From the NCBI RefSeq assembly GCF_013408095.1, contig NZ_JACBZF010000008.1, positions 1 to 64,000 on the forward strand: DNA of 64,000 bases, read 5' to 3'. The notes below the pieces were generated by a model that was given only the letters and a program-made list of their open reading frames with translations, had not been told where the DNA came from and searched no databases. The position numbers were made by a program, and so were the translations under genes. Every line of letters starts with the position of its first letter. Positions within the stretch are counted from its first letter, which is position 1. Shown here one piece after another: positions 53,710-63,612 of the stretch. Origin of the DNA: Novosphingobium marinum. GTDB taxonomy: Bacteria; Pseudomonadota; Alphaproteobacteria; Sphingomonadales; Sphingomonadaceae.

Positions 53710-54645
53710 TCAGGTCTTGAGGCCGATTTCGCGGAGGCGCTCCTGGAGGTAGTCGTCGGCGGTGATCCTGTCGGGATACCTGTCCGGGTTTTCCGCCGTT
53801 ATGCACTGCGCCAGCGTCTCGAAGCGGAAATCGCTGCGCAGGTGCAGGAAGAACGGCATCGAGTACCGACTGTGCCGCGCGCGCTCTCCGCTCGGATTGC
53901 GGACCCGGTGCGTCGTCGACGGAAGCACGTGATTGGTCAGCCGTTGCAGCATGTCGCCGATGTTGACGACAAGCGCGCCTTCAGGCGGCGACACCTCGAT
54001 CCAGTCGCCGTCGCGTGCAAGGAGCTCAAGACCGGCTTCCTCGGCCCCGAGAAGCAGCGTGATGAGATTGATGTCCTCGTGCGCGCCGGCCCGGATCGAA
54101 CCGCCTGCGTCTTCCGGGAGCGGCGGGTAGTGCAGCAGGCGCATAACCGAGTTGCCTTCCTCGACCGCAGGCTCGAACCAGTCGGGCGACAGGCCGAGGT
54201 CGCTTGCGATGCGCGACAGGAGGATGTTTCCGACGCGGTCGAACTCGGCATAGAGATCGGTGAACGTCTCCCGAAAGCCTGCGGGCCGGTCGGGCCAGAT
54301 GTTCGGCGGCATCGTCGGTTCGAGCGGGTTGCCGGGTTCGAGGTCGCGCCCGATGTGCCAGAATTCCTTGAGGTCGCGATGCTCGGCGCCCTTGGCGACC
54401 TCGGTCATGAAGGGGGTGTACCCGCGTGCGCCGCCCTGTCCTTCGAGGTGATAGCGCCGTTTCTCATCATCGGGCAGGTCGAAGAATTCCCTTGTCAGCT
54501 CCCACCCGCGCGCGACGAGTTCGCCGTCGATCCCGTGATCGCGCACCATTGCAAAGCCGAAGGTGCGAAAGCTCTCGCCGATTTCGGAAGAGAAGCGGTC
54601 CGGCTCATCGGCAAGGCTGAGGACGGGGAGGGTGTCGAGATCCAT
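53710..54645 (-). CDS. Isopenicillin N synthase-family 2OG-Fe(II) oxygenase
   Basis: 311 aa. It has a DIOX_N domain (about 5-110) and a C-terminal 2OG-Fe(II) domain with ligands AGAHEDINLITLL (His189, Asp191) and STTHRV (His246); the 2-oxoglutarate motif is RYS (260-262) in RHSRYSMPFF. No secretion signal. Bacterial members are often of unknown substrate (some make ethylene or modify small molecules), so only the chemistry can be stated. Single gene, divergent from the EVE gene. Confidence 0.88.
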   Translation of the reverse strand: MDLDTLPVLSLADEPDRFSSEIGESFRTFGFAMVRDHGIDGELVARGWELTREFFDLPDDEKRRYHLEGQGGARGYTPFMTEVAKGAEHRDLKEFWHIGRDLEPGNPLEPTMPPNIWPDRPAGFRETFTDLYAEFDRVGNILLSRIASDLGLSPDWFEPAVEEGNSVMRLLHYPPLPEDAGGSIRAGAHEDINLITLLLGAEEAGLELLARDGDWIEVSPPEGALVVNIGDMLQRLTNHVLPSTTHRVRNPSGERARHSRYSMPFFLHLRSDFRFETLAQCITAENPDRYPDRITADDYLQERLREIGLKT

Positions 54646-54707
54646 GGTGGCGCAGTCCGGTGTCAGGTCTTATGCGGGCACCTCTATCGGCTTTCGAGGA
54701 AGGATGC

Positions 54708-55136
54708 ATGGCCAAATCGACCGGGAACAAGAGCTACTGGCTGATGAAGTCGGAACCCGATGTCTATGGTTGGGACGACCTCGTATCCGAAGGCGAAGGG
54801 ACATGGGACGGCGTGCGCAACCACCGCGCCGCGAACAACCTGCGCGCGATGAAAATGGGCGACGAAGCCTTCTTCTACCATTCCAATGTCGGTCGCGAGA
54901 TCGTCGGCATCGTGACGATCAGCGAAGCAGGGATCGTCGACCCCACCGATCCCGAGAGCAAGTGGGTGGCAGTGAAGGTGAAGCCGGTGCGAAAGCTCGC
55001 GCGGCCCATCACTCTCAAGGAGATCAAGGCCGACAATTCGCTCGCCGATATCGAGCTGGTTCGCCTTTCGCGCCTCTCGGTAGCGGTCATCCGGCCCGAG
55101 GAATGGAAGCGGATCATCGAAATGTCGGAAAAGTAA
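54708..55136 (+). CDS. EVE domain-containing protein
   Basis: 142 aa, a single EVE (PUA-like) domain with the signature YWLMKSEPDVYGWDDL, then WDGVRNHRAANNLRAM and GDEAFFYHSN. EVE and related YTH domains bind modified bases; stand-alone bacterial EVE proteins remain of uncertain function. GAGGA lies 8 bases before the ATG; the upstream ATG at 54660 is not supported. Confidence 0.93.
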   Translation: MAKSTGNKSYWLMKSEPDVYGWDDLVSEGEGTWDGVRNHRAANNLRAMKMGDEAFFYHSNVGREIVGIVTISEAGIVDPTDPESKWVAVKVKPVRKLARPITLKEIKADNSLADIELVRLSRLSVAVIRPEEWKRIIEMSEK

Positions 55137-55241
55137 GGCTTTCTGTCGAAAATACACGGAACGATGGCGGCGCTTCGCTCGTTTCCTTCACGTGTAGCGC
55201 GAGGAGTGGCTTCGCGCCCCCGATATGAAGGAGCGAACGAC

Positions 55242-55424
55242 ATGGGCGAACTCAAGGACAAATCGAAGGGCCTTGCCAACGAAGCGGCAGGCAACGTGAA
55301 ACAGGCCGCTGGCAAGGCGACCGATGACCGCGAAACCTATGCCGAAGGCAAGGCGCAGGAGCGCGAGGGCGAAGTCCAGCAGGCGAAGGGCAAGGTCAAG
55401 GGAGCGATGGGCGACAGTATCTGA
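55242..55424 (+). CDS. CsbD-family stress protein
   Basis: 60 aa, highly charged and helical: MGELKDKSKGLANEAAGNVK with GK-A and GE-repeats typical of CsbD. The family accumulates under general stress in several bacteria; molecular role unknown. GGAG lies 9 bases before the ATG; the longer frame starting 26 codons earlier has no supporting site. A terminator follows. Confidence 0.9.
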   Translation: MGELKDKSKGLANEAAGNVKQAAGKATDDRETYAEGKAQEREGEVQQAKGKVKGAMGDSI

Positions 55425-55448
55425 CGTTCGCCGACAATCGGATATCCG

Positions 55449-55475
55449 GAAGGGCCGTCCATGTGGCGGCCCTTT
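55449..55475 (+). terminator. Rho-independent terminator after csbD-like gene
   Basis: AAGGGCCG (from 55450) pairs with CGGCCCTT (to 55474) around a nine-base loop, followed by TTC and T-rich sequence. It lies 25 bases after the stop. Confidence 0.75.
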
Positions 55476-55595
55476 CTTGTGGAAAAGGGCCCGAAAGTTC
55501 CCGGCTTTGGGCGTGTTTCGGATAGCTTGTCCCGAAACGGGAAGGTCCACGCGCCGGGTCTGTGCAAAAAGTAAAGGATTCCTTAATTCGGGGGC

Positions 55596-55817
55596 ATGAC
55601 GAGCAAACGCCGCGCCCTGGTCCTTTCGGACGAAACCGCCCGCCATCCCTTCCTGCGCTCGCTCCCGCAGCACGTGCGCCATGGCATCGCCGATCTGCCC
55701 GATGACGAGGAGCGGCACGGCGTGCTCTCCAGGATGAAGCTCTCGTCCGGCGACTGCCGCGACTTCCTTGCGACCTATTGCGCCTCGTTCGTCGCGGTCA
55801 GCATCTTCATCGGATGA
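55596..55817 (+). CDS. Small hypothetical protein
   Basis: 73 aa. A basic and acidic soluble-looking protein (HPFLRSLPQHVRHGIADLPD, DEERHGVLSRMKLSSGDCRD) with a hydrophobic end (YCASFVAVSIFIG). It converges with the transporter gene, leaving six bases between stops. Codon use matches the neighbours. I recognise no named family. Confidence 0.6.
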   Translation: MTSKRRALVLSDETARHPFLRSLPQHVRHGIADLPDDEERHGVLSRMKLSSGDCRDFLATYCASFVAVSIFIG

Positions 55818-55823
55818 ACCACT

Positions 55824-57134
55824 TCAGGCGGTCGCTGCCGCCTGTTCCTCGGCCAGGAACAGCAATCGTCCGAGCCAGGCCGAGCCGAGGCAGAACGCGG
55901 CGACGACGAGCAATTGCTCGATGATTTCCATGCCCGCCGCCGTCAGCGCCATCGCAGTCAGCGAGCCTGCGACCATCGCGCCCGAATTGACGATGTTGTT
56001 CGCCGCGATCGTGCGCGCCGTCTGCGACTTGTCCACGAAGGTCGTCAGGAACGCGTAGAGCGGAACCACGAACATGCCGCCCGCGACGGCTATGCCGAGC
56101 AGCGTGAGCAGCAGGGGTATCGCCAGCGGCTGCGACACGAACGCGGCCACATCGAGCAATTCGGCGTTTTCGGGCACCGGCCAGGCCCGGCAGACGAAGT
56201 GGAAGAGTACGACAAATACCGCCATCGCGATGACGGAGGCGGGCGCGTGGCGCGCCGACACCGTGCCCTTGAGCATCGCGTTTATGGAGATCGAGCCGAT
56301 GGCGACCCCCACCGAAAACATTACCAGGAACAGGCTCGCGACCTCCTTGCTGGCCGAAAGCGTGTTCTTTGCAAGTGGCGGAAACTGGATGAACAGCACG
56401 GCACCGATCGACCAGAAGAAACTGATCGCCATGATCGCGAGGAACACGCGCCGGTCGTGCATCGTGTTGCGCACGAGGTCTATCGACGAGCGCCAGACGT
56501 TGTAGTCGATGCGCCCCTCGCTGGCGGGCGGTGCATCGGGAACCTGCCGCCCCGAGACGTAGCCGACGATGGCGATCAGGAAGACCGCGACCGCCGATGC
56601 CTCGACCGAGATCCAGCCCGCCAGGATGGTGCCTGCAAGGATGGCGATGTAGGTCCCGGCCTCGACCAGCCCGGTCCCGGCAAGTACCTCGCGCGGCCTA
56701 AGGTGCTGGGGCAGGATCGCGTACTTGATCGGTCCGAAAAAGGTCGAATGCACGCCCATCGCGAACAGCGCCAGCAGCATCAGCGGTATCGCCAGCGTGT
56801 CGGTCGCGGTTCCCTGCCATGCAAGGAGGAGGCCGGCGCCGCCGACCAGCATGATGAGGATCTCGCAGAATTTCACGACACGGATGATCTTCGCCTTGTC
56901 GCGCATGTCGGCAAGCTGCCCGGCAAGCGCGGACAGGACGAAGAACGGTATGATGAATACAGCGGAAGCAAGCGCGCTGAACCCGGCTTCCTCGGCCTCC
57001 GAATTGTAGACGCTGTACACGACGAACAGCACCATCGCGTTCTTGTAGAGGTTATCGTTGAAGGCGCCGAGAAGCTGGGTCACGAAGAGCGGCAGGAAGC
57101 GCCTGCGCCGAAGCAAATGCGTCGATGTCGTCAT
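55824..57134 (-). CDS. MFS transporter, LplT-like (lysophospholipid flippase type)
   Basis: 436 aa, about 12 helices. The start FLPLFVTQLLGAFNDNLYKN and the motif STFFGPIKYAILPQHLRPRE are those of the LplT branch, which in enterobacteria moves lysophospholipids inward for reacylation. In many bacteria it is joined to an acyltransferase (Aas); here it is stand-alone. The neighbour pgsA is divergent across a short gap, so a lipid role is plausible but not proven. Confidence 0.8.
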   Translation of the reverse strand: MTTSTHLLRRRRFLPLFVTQLLGAFNDNLYKNAMVLFVVYSVYNSEAEEAGFSALASAVFIIPFFVLSALAGQLADMRDKAKIIRVVKFCEILIMLVGGAGLLLAWQGTATDTLAIPLMLLALFAMGVHSTFFGPIKYAILPQHLRPREVLAGTGLVEAGTYIAILAGTILAGWISVEASAVAVFLIAIVGYVSGRQVPDAPPASEGRIDYNVWRSSIDLVRNTMHDRRVFLAIMAISFFWSIGAVLFIQFPPLAKNTLSASKEVASLFLVMFSVGVAIGSISINAMLKGTVSARHAPASVIAMAVFVVLFHFVCRAWPVPENAELLDVAAFVSQPLAIPLLLTLLGIAVAGGMFVVPLYAFLTTFVDKSQTARTIAANNIVNSGAMVAGSLTAMALTAAGMEIIEQLLVVAAFCLGSAWLGRLLFLAEEQAAATA

Positions 57135-57244
57135 GTCCTCGCCGGTGCGGTCCTGTCTCCCGCGCGAGCCTTAGACGTCGCTGCGGCCCCGACAAGTCCG
57201 AAAGAAACTTTTTCGCGTGCGCCATCGCGGCTATGGGGCAGGCG

Positions 57245-57838
57245 ATGTTGTCCCTTCCCAATATCCTGACGCTCTCGCGCATCGTCGCGATTCCCGGCCT
57301 GGCGGCACTCCTGTGGTGGCCCGGGTGGCACACCGGCTACCTGATCGCCTTCTTCGTCTATTGCCTGATGGGTATCACCGACTACTTCGACGGCTATCTC
57401 GCGCGTTCGAGCGGGGCGGTGTCGAAACTCGGCATCTTCCTCGATCCCATTGCCGACAAGATCATGGTCGCGGCAGTGATACTCGTCCTCACGGCGCAGG
57501 GCATCCTGCGCGGACCATACGTGGGCGACATGCACGTGATCGCGGGCCTCATCATCCTGATTCGCGAGATCGCGGTTTCGGGGCTGCGCGAATTTCTCGG
57601 CGGTCTGCAGGTGTCGATGCCGGTTTCCCGGCTGGCCAAGTGGAAGACGACGTTCCAGCTGATTTCGCTGGGTGCGCTCATCCTCGGCAACGGGTTGCCC
57701 GGTTGGAACATGGAAGTCGGCGCGCTGCTCATCAACGTCCCGCATACGGTCGGCCTTGCGACGTTGTGGGGCGCGGCGGTGCTGACGCTGATCACCGGAT
57801 GGGATTACCTTCGCGTCGGCCTGCGCCACATGGACTGA
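57245..57838 (+). CDS. pgsA: CDP-diacylglycerol-glycerol-3-phosphate phosphatidyltransferase
   Basis: 197 aa, multi-helix membrane enzyme making phosphatidylglycerol phosphate. The CDP-alcohol phosphotransferase signature is DYFDGYLARSSGAVSKLGIF followed by LDPIADK. I chose MLSLPNILTLSR, which aligns with PgsA starts; an ATG four codons earlier (57233) is possible. With cdsA, psd and pssA it completes the main phospholipid set in this window. Confidence 0.93.
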   Translation: MLSLPNILTLSRIVAIPGLAALLWWPGWHTGYLIAFFVYCLMGITDYFDGYLARSSGAVSKLGIFLDPIADKIMVAAVILVLTAQGILRGPYVGDMHVIAGLIILIREIAVSGLREFLGGLQVSMPVSRLAKWKTTFQLISLGALILGNGLPGWNMEVGALLINVPHTVGLATLWGAAVLTLITGWDYLRVGLRHMD

Positions 57839-57850
57839 CAAGCCCTGCGC

Positions 57851-58747
57851 TCAGCCCTTGCGCAATTCGTCGGCGAGTAATCTGAATTCCTCTCCCCGCG
57901 GGCTGCCCTTGCGCCAGATCAGCGCGATCTCGCGGTTGGCGTGCGGCGCGTCCAGCGGGCGCGCAACCACGTTCGTGCCGTTCAGTATCCCGGCGTCGAT
58001 GGCCATTTCGGGCAGCATCGTGACGCCGAGGCCGTTGTCGACCATCTGGACCAGGGTGTGGAGGCTGGTACCGATCATCGTCGCGCTGGCGCGAAGTTCG
58101 GGGCGATTGCAGGCGGCGAGCGCATGGTCCTTCAGGCAATGCCCGTCCTCGAGTAGCAGCAGCCGGTTCTCGTCGATGACGGCGGGCGTGACTTCCTCGG
58201 GCACGTCGGACGGCAGGTCGTGCGGGAAAGCCACGAAGAAGGCGTCGAGTTCGATCGTTTCCTGTTCCACCTCGCCCGTCTGGTAGGGCAGGGCGAGCAG
58301 CACGCAGTCGGCCCGCCCGTGATTGAGCGAATCGATCGCCGCCTGGCTCGGCTCCTCGCGCAGGAACAGCTTCAGCTTGGGCCGCTCGCGACGCAGCCGT
58401 GGCAGCATGCGCGGCAGGAGGAACGGCGCGATCGTCGGGATGACGCTCATTCGCATCTCGCCCGACAGCGGTTTGCCGCTCGACTGAACGAGTTCTGACA
58501 GTTCCTCCGTTTCACGCAGGATCCGGTGAGCCTTGGCGACGACTGTCTCGCCGAGCGGAGTGAATCGCACCGCGCGCTTGGTGCGCTCTACCAAAGTGAC
58601 GCCGAGCAGCGCCTCGAGGTCGCGCAGCCCCGCCGAAAGCGTCGACTGCGACACGAAGGAGGCTTCCGCCGCGCGCCCGAAATGTCCGTGTTCGTGCAGC
58701 GCGACCAGATACTGAAGCTGCTTCAGTGTCGGGTGGTAGACGGTCAA
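57851..58747 (-). CDS. oxyR: LysR-family peroxide regulator OxyR
   Basis: 298 aa. An N-terminal winged HTH (HFGRAAEASFVSQSTLSAGL) and LysR substrate domain. The redox pair is kept: LLEDGHCLKDHALAAC places Cys204 and Cys213 nine residues apart, as Cys199 and Cys208 in E. coli. It activates catalase and peroxiredoxin genes on oxidation. Start appears to be TTG with a poor ribosome binding site; no ATG or GTG is available before the HTH. Convergent with pgsA (12 bases). Confidence 0.9.
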   Translation of the reverse strand: MTVYHPTLKQLQYLVALHEHGHFGRAAEASFVSQSTLSAGLRDLEALLGVTLVERTKRAVRFTPLGETVVAKAHRILRETEELSELVQSSGKPLSGEMRMSVIPTIAPFLLPRMLPRLRRERPKLKLFLREEPSQAAIDSLNHGRADCVLLALPYQTGEVEQETIELDAFFVAFPHDLPSDVPEEVTPAVIDENRLLLLEDGHCLKDHALAACNRPELRASATMIGTSLHTLVQMVDNGLGVTMLPEMAIDAGILNGTNVVARPLDAPHANREIALIWRKGSPRGEEFRLLADELRKG

Positions 58748-58763
58748 GGGCGCGTTGCCTCGC

Positions 58764-59963
58764 TCAGCGGCCGTTCTCGGCCAGGGTTTCGGGCATGTCG
58801 TCTACGTGCGTCATCTTCAGCTTTCCGCCCGCGACGGCGAAGGCGAGTTTGCCTTCGACGAGTTCGACGGCGTCCCGCCCGAACTGCTCGAACCGCCATC
58901 CTTCTAGAAGCGGCAGGTTCTTGCGGATACCGGAGGCGAGCGCCTCCAGGTCGTCGCTGCGCGCCAGCAGCCGGGCGGCCACGTCGATCTCTCGCGCGCG
59001 GATCTTGAGCAGCAGCTTGAGCAGGTCGGCAACAAGCGCGCCTTCCTTGCCGAGCGGTGCGCCGCGCGGCGCGCGCTGCGGCATCTCGTCGTCGGGAAGG
59101 GGCTTCGCGTTCTCGAGCGTGGACATGAGCCGCTTGCCGATCTCGTTGTCCTTCCAGCCGGCGGAAAGCCCGCGGACCTTGGCGAGGTCGGCCTGCTTCT
59201 TCGGCGGGTGGCTGGCGATGTCGGCCAAGGTCTCGTCGCGCGCGATGCGACCTCGCGGAATGTTCTTGTCCTGCGCCTCGCGCTCGCGCCAGTCGGCCAG
59301 CGCCTTAAGCCTGCCGAGCACGACCGGATTGCGGCCCGGCGCCTTGATCCGCTTCCAGGCCTCGGACGGATCATTGCCGTAGTTGTCCGGATCGGCGAGC
59401 TTCTCCATTTCGACATTGAGCCACTCGCCGCGCCCGGTCTTGATCAGCTTCTTGAGGATCCGGGGGAATATCTTCGACAGGTGGGTCACGTCGCCGATGG
59501 CGTATTCGATCTGCCGTTCGGTTAGCGGCCTCCGGCTCCAGTCGGTAAAGCGCGCGCCCTTGTCGATGGTCAGGCCCAGCCAGCTTTCGACGAGGTTGGA
59601 ATAGCCGATCTGTTCGGACTGGCTGACCGCCATCATCGCGATCTGCGTGTCAAAGATCGGATGCGGGGTGCGTCCGGTGAAGTTGTAAACGATCTCCACG
59701 TCCTGACCGCCCGCGTGGAAGACCTTGAGGACCTCCTCGTTGTCGGTCAGCAGGTCGAAAAGCGGTTTCAGGTCGATACCCTTGGCCAGCGGATCAATAG
59801 CCGCGGCTTCCTCGGTATTGGCGATCTGCACCAAGCACAGTTCGGGCCAGTACGTGTTCTCGCGCATGAATTCGGTGTCGACGGCAACGAATTCGGATTT
59901 CGCGAGCCGCGCGCACAGGTCTGCCAGCGCGGCGCTTTCGGTAATCAACGGATGTATCTTCAT
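58764..59963 (-). CDS. rnd: Ribonuclease D
   Basis: 399 aa, a 3'-5' exoribonuclease for tRNA and other RNA trimming. DEDD catalytic motifs: [26 protein letters not shown] and the Tyr-containing [11 protein letters not shown]. An HRDC domain follows (about 205-290, [20 protein letters not shown]). Start at MKIHPLITE has AGAAAGA upstream. It is 16 bases upstream of oxyR on the same strand. Confidence 0.95.
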   Translation of the reverse strand: MKIHPLITESAALADLCARLAKSEFVAVDTEFMRENTYWPELCLVQIANTEEAAAIDPLAKGIDLKPLFDLLTDNEEVLKVFHAGGQDVEIVYNFTGRTPHPIFDTQIAMMAVSQSEQIGYSNLVESWLGLTIDKGARFTDWSRRPLTERQIEYAIGDVTHLSKIFPRILKKLIKTGRGEWLNVEMEKLADPDNYGNDPSEAWKRIKAPGRNPVVLGRLKALADWREREAQDKNIPRGRIARDETLADIASHPPKKQADLAKVRGLSAGWKDNEIGKRLMSTLENAKPLPDDEMPQRAPRGAPLGKEGALVADLLKLLLKIRAREIDVAARLLARSDDLEALASGIRKNLPLLEGWRFEQFGRDAVELVEGKLAFAVAGGKLKMTHVDDMPETLAENGR

Positions 59964-60070
59964 CGTTCTTTCTGTATGGGCCCGTGCGAGCCCCCGGCTT
60001 GACAAATCAGCGGCCATCGCCTGTTAGCCGCGGCTTCCCTAGACCCAACGACGGCCCATTGGAAAGACAG

Positions 60071-61855
60071 ATGCACCCCTTTCGCACACATAATTGCGGC
60101 GCTTTGACGGCAAAGGACGTCGGAGAGACCGTTCGACTGTCCGGCTGGGTCCACCGGAAGCGCGATCACGGCGGCGTCCTGTTCGTCGACCTTCGCGATC
60201 ACTACGGCATCACCCAGATCGTCGCGGACGAGGACAGTCCCGCTCTCGAACTGCTCGATTCGCTGCGCGTCGAAAGCGTCGTGACCATCGACGGCGAAGT
60301 GAAGGCGCGCGACGCCGCGACCGTCAATCCGAACCTCCCGACCGGCGAGATCGAGGTCTTTGCGCGTTCGGCCAATGTCCAGTCGAAGGCCGACGAACTG
60401 CCCATGCCGGTTGCCGGCGAGCAGGAATATCCCGAGGACATCCGCCTCAAGTACCGCTTCCTCGACCTGCGACGCGAGAGCGTGCATGCCAACATGATGC
60501 TGCGCAGCAGCGTCATCGCCTCGCTTCGCCGGCGGATGAACGACCAGGGGTTCACCGAGATCCAGACCCCGATCCTGACCGCGTCGAGCCCCGAGGGTGC
60601 GCGCGACTACCTCGTGCCCAGCCGCGTCCATCCGGGCAAATTCTACGCGCTCCCCCAGGCGCCGCAGATGTTCAAGCAGCTGCTGATGGTGGCGGGCTTC
60701 GACCGCTACTTCCAGATCGCGCCGTGCTTCCGCGACGAGGATGCCCGGGCCGACCGTTCGCCCGGCGAATTCTACCAGCTCGACTTCGAGATGAGCTTTG
60801 TCACGCAGGACGACGTGTTCGACGCCATCGAACCGGTGCTCGCAGGCGTGTTCGAGGAATTCGCCAAGGGCAAGACGGTGACGCCCGCGGGCGAATTTCC
60901 GCGCATCCCGTTCGCCGAGGCGATGCTGAAGTACGGCTCCGACAAGCCCGACCTGCGCAACCCGATCGTCATCCGCGACGTCACCGACGAATTTCGCCAG
61001 TCGGGCTTCGGCCTGTTCGAGAAGATCGTGGGCGGCGGCGGCGTTGTGCGCGCGATCCCCGCGCCGAACACGGCGGACAAGAGCCGCAAGTTCTTCGACG
61101 ACATGAACGAGTGGGCGCGATCCGAAGGCCACGCGGGCCTCGGCTACGTAACCCGCAAGGGCGGCGAGTTTGGCGGCCCGATCGCCAAGAACCACGGCCC
61201 GGAAAAGATGGCCGCGCTCTACGATGCGCTCGGCCTCGGCCCCGACGACGGCATGTTCTTCGCCGCCGGCAAGGAGCTTCAGGCAGCCAAGCTGGCGGGC
61301 GCTGCCCGTACGCGCGTTGCCGAACAGCTCGACCTGATCGAGCAAGGTTGCTTCAGGTTCTGCTGGATCGTCGATTTCCCGATGTTCGAGTACGACGAGG
61401 ACCTCAAGAAAATCGACTTCAGCCACAACCCGTTCTCGATGCCGCAGGGCGAGATGGAAGCGCTGGAATCGCAGGATCCGCTCAAGATCAAGGCGTGGCA
61501 GTACGACATCGTGTGCAATGGCGTGGAACTCAGCTCGGGCGCGATCCGGAACCACCGGCCCGACATCATGTACAAGGCCTTCGAGATCGCCGGATACAGC
61601 AAGGAAGAGGTCGACGAGAACTTCTCGGGCATGATCAACGCCTTCAAGTACGGCGCGCCGCCGCACGGCGGATCGGCTCCCGGCGTCGATCGCATCGTGA
61701 TGCTTCTGGCGGACGAGCCGAACATTCGTGAGGTCGTCGTCTTCCCGATGAACCAGAAAGCCGAGGACCTGATGATGGGCGCGCCCTCGCAAGTGAGCGC
61801 CAAGCAGCTACGCGAGCTTCAGATTCGTATCGTCGAGCCACCCAAGAGCCAGTAA
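60071..61855 (+). CDS. aspS: Aspartyl-tRNA synthetase
   Basis: 594 aa, a bacterial-type class II enzyme with an OB-fold anticodon domain ([20 protein letters not shown]), the catalytic core ([19 protein letters not shown] motif 2) and the bacterial GAD insertion domain (about 285-420). Motif 3 is [15 protein letters not shown]. Whether it is Asp-specific or also charges tRNA-Asn cannot be decided by eye. Start at [10 protein letters not shown] follows AAAGACAG. Confidence 0.97.
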   Translation: MHPFRTHNCGALTAKDVGETVRLSGWVHRKRDHGGVLFVDLRDHYGITQIVADEDSPALELLDSLRVESVVTIDGEVKARDAATVNPNLPTGEIEVFARSANVQSKADELPMPVAGEQEYPEDIRLKYRFLDLRRESVHANMMLRSSVIASLRRRMNDQGFTEIQTPILTASSPEGARDYLVPSRVHPGKFYALPQAPQMFKQLLMVAGFDRYFQIAPCFRDEDARADRSPGEFYQLDFEMSFVTQDDVFDAIEPVLAGVFEEFAKGKTVTPAGEFPRIPFAEAMLKYGSDKPDLRNPIVIRDVTDEFRQSGFGLFEKIVGGGGVVRAIPAPNTADKSRKFFDDMNEWARSEGHAGLGYVTRKGGEFGGPIAKNHGPEKMAALYDALGLGPDDGMFFAAGKELQAAKLAGAARTRVAEQLDLIEQGCFRFCWIVDFPMFEYDEDLKKIDFSHNPFSMPQGEMEALESQDPLKIKAWQYDIVCNGVELSSGAIRNHRPDIMYKAFEIAGYSKEEVDENFSGMINAFKYGAPPHGGSAPGVDRIVMLLADEPNIREVVVFPMNQKAEDLMMGAPSQVSAKQLRELQIRIVEPPKSQ

Positions 61856-61961
61856 AAAGGCGCTAATCGGCGCAAGTTCGACGCTCGGACTTGCCAGCGC
61901 CGCTTGCGGTCATTAGGGCGGCAGGCGATATTCCATCCTCCGTTTCAGAAGGGGCATTTTC

Positions 61962-62198
61962 ATGAGCGACACCGCCGAGCGCGTCAAAAAAATCGTCGTC
62001 GAACACCTGGGCGTGGAAGCCGACAAGGTTACCGAGGATGCCAGCTTCATCGACGATCTGGGTGCCGACAGCCTCGACATCGTCGAGCTGGTCATGGCGT
62101 TCGAGGAAGAGTTCGGCGTCGAGATTCCCGACGATGCTGCCGAGAAGATCAGCACCGTCGCCGACGCGATCAAGTACATCGAAGAAAACAAGGGCTGA
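61962..62198 (+). CDS. acpP: Acyl carrier protein
   Basis: 78 aa, acidic four-helix protein. Ser37 in the [12 protein letters not shown] motif takes the 4'-phosphopantetheine arm. AAAAAAATC codons near the start give [13 protein letters not shown]. It carries growing acyl chains for FabF, encoded just downstream, and FabZ at 35.7 kb. An inverted REP pair separates it from fabF. Confidence 0.98.
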   Translation: MSDTAERVKKIVVEHLGVEADKVTEDASFIDDLGADSLDIVELVMAFEEEFGVEIPDDAAEKISTVADAIKYIEENKG

Positions 62199-62219
62199 CC
62201 TGACTGCCCATATCTTCCC

Positions 62220-62300
62220 GTCCGCCCCGAGCAAGTCGAGGGGCGGTTCTTCCCCGAAGGGGGCAGGGACGGGGCTTCGACAGGCTCAGCCCGCCACGGG
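62220..62300. repeat. Inverted pair of REP-like elements (REPIN-like)
   Basis: CCGCCCCGAGCAAGTCGAGG (from 62222) and, in opposite orientation, GGGGCTTCGACAGGCTCAGC (from 62271), each followed outward by CCG/CGG-type ends. I recall the second as the widespread proteobacterial intergenic CTTCGACAGGCTCAG repeat. The two face each other around about 25 bases and could form a long hairpin in acpP-fabF mRNA. Confidence 0.7.
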
Positions 62301-62344
62301 TTGGGCCTTTCGTGCTTCAACGGGCCGGGAATCTGGAGAATAGC

Positions 62345-63610
62345 ATGCGTCGTGTGGTCGTAACCGGTATGGGTCTCGTCACCCCGCTTGGCGGCGATGT
62401 CGAGACGACCTGGAGCAACATCCTTGCAGGCAGGTCCGGCGCCGCGCCCATCACGCGCTTCGATGCCTCGGAGCACAAGTGCCGCATCGCGTGCGAGGTG
62501 AAGCCCGCAGATCACGAATTCGGTTTCGATGCGAGCAAGCGCGTCGATCACAAGATCCAGCGCCAGGTCGATCCCTTCATCGTCTACGGCATCGATGCCG
62601 CGGGACAGGCGCTCGAGCATGCCGGGCTTACCGAAATGAGCGAGGCCGAGAGGCTCCGCGCCGGTTGCTCTATCGGTGCAGGCATCGGCGGACTCCCCGG
62701 CATAGAGAGCGAATCGCTCGTCCTTGCCAACAAGGGACCGGGCCGCGTCTCGCCGCATTTCGTTCACGGACGCCTTATCAACCTCGTTTCCGGTCAGGTA
62801 TCGATCAAGTACGGCCTGATGGGGCCGAACCACGCGGTCGTCACCGCCTGTTCGACCGGCGCGCACTCGATCGGCGATGCTGCCCGCATGATCAAGGACG
62901 ACGATGCCGACGTGATGCTGGCAGGCGGTGCCGAAAGCACGATCTGCCCCATCGGCATCGCCGGTTTCGCGCAGGCACGCGCGCTGTCCACCGCATTCAA
63001 CGACGAGCCGCAGCGTGCAAGCCGACCCTACGACAAGGCGCGCGACGGCTTCGTCATGGGCGAGGGCGCGGGCGTTGTCGTGCTCGAGGAGTACGAGCGG
63101 GCCAAGGCGCGCGGCGCGACGATCTATGCCGAGGTCATCGGCTACGGCCTTTCGGGCGATGCCTACCACGTCACCGCGCCGCACCCCGAAGGCTCGGGCG
63201 CGTTCCGCTCGATGGAGATGGCGCTGCGCAAATCCGGCCTTTCCCCGGCCGACATCGATTACATCAACGCCCACGGTACTTCGACACCGCTAGGCGACGA
63301 GCTCGAACTCGGCGCAGTCCGCCGCCTGTTCGGCGATGCGATCTCGGGCGTGTCGATGAGTTCGACCAAGTCCGCCATCGGCCACCTACTCGGCGGGGCG
63401 GGCGCCGTCGAATCGATCTTCTGCATCCTGGCGATGCGTGACCAGATCGTGCCTCCCACGCTCAATCTCGACGATCCCAGCGACGGCTGCGAGGGTGTCG
63501 ATCTCGTGCCGCACAAGGCCAAGAAGCGCGAGGTGCGCGCCGTGCTCAACAACTCGTTCGGCTTCGGCGGTACCAACGCCAGCCTCATCATGCGCAAGCC
63601 GGAAGACTGA
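62345..63610 (+). CDS. fabF: Beta-ketoacyl-ACP synthase II
   Basis: 421 aa. It condenses acyl-ACP with malonyl-ACP. The catalytic triad is visible: Cys169 in VVTACSTGAHSIGDA, His in DYINAHGTSTPLGD, and His in KSAIGHLLGGAGAVE. GGAG precedes the ATG by 8 bases; the frame runs 11 codons further upstream into the REP region, which is rejected. Followed by mltG, two bases after the stop, as in many proteobacteria. Confidence 0.97.
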   Translation: MRRVVVTGMGLVTPLGGDVETTWSNILAGRSGAAPITRFDASEHKCRIACEVKPADHEFGFDASKRVDHKIQRQVDPFIVYGIDAAGQALEHAGLTEMSEAERLRAGCSIGAGIGGLPGIESESLVLANKGPGRVSPHFVHGRLINLVSGQVSIKYGLMGPNHAVVTACSTGAHSIGDAARMIKDDDADVMLAGGAESTICPIGIAGFAQARALSTAFNDEPQRASRPYDKARDGFVMGEGAGVVVLEEYERAKARGATIYAEVIGYGLSGDAYHVTAPHPEGSGAFRSMEMALRKSGLSPADIDYINAHGTSTPLGDELELGAVRRLFGDAISGVSMSSTKSAIGHLLGGAGAVESIFCILAMRDQIVPPTLNLDDPSDGCEGVDLVPHKAKKREVRAVLNNSFGFGGTNASLIMRKPED

Positions 63611-63612
63611 CG

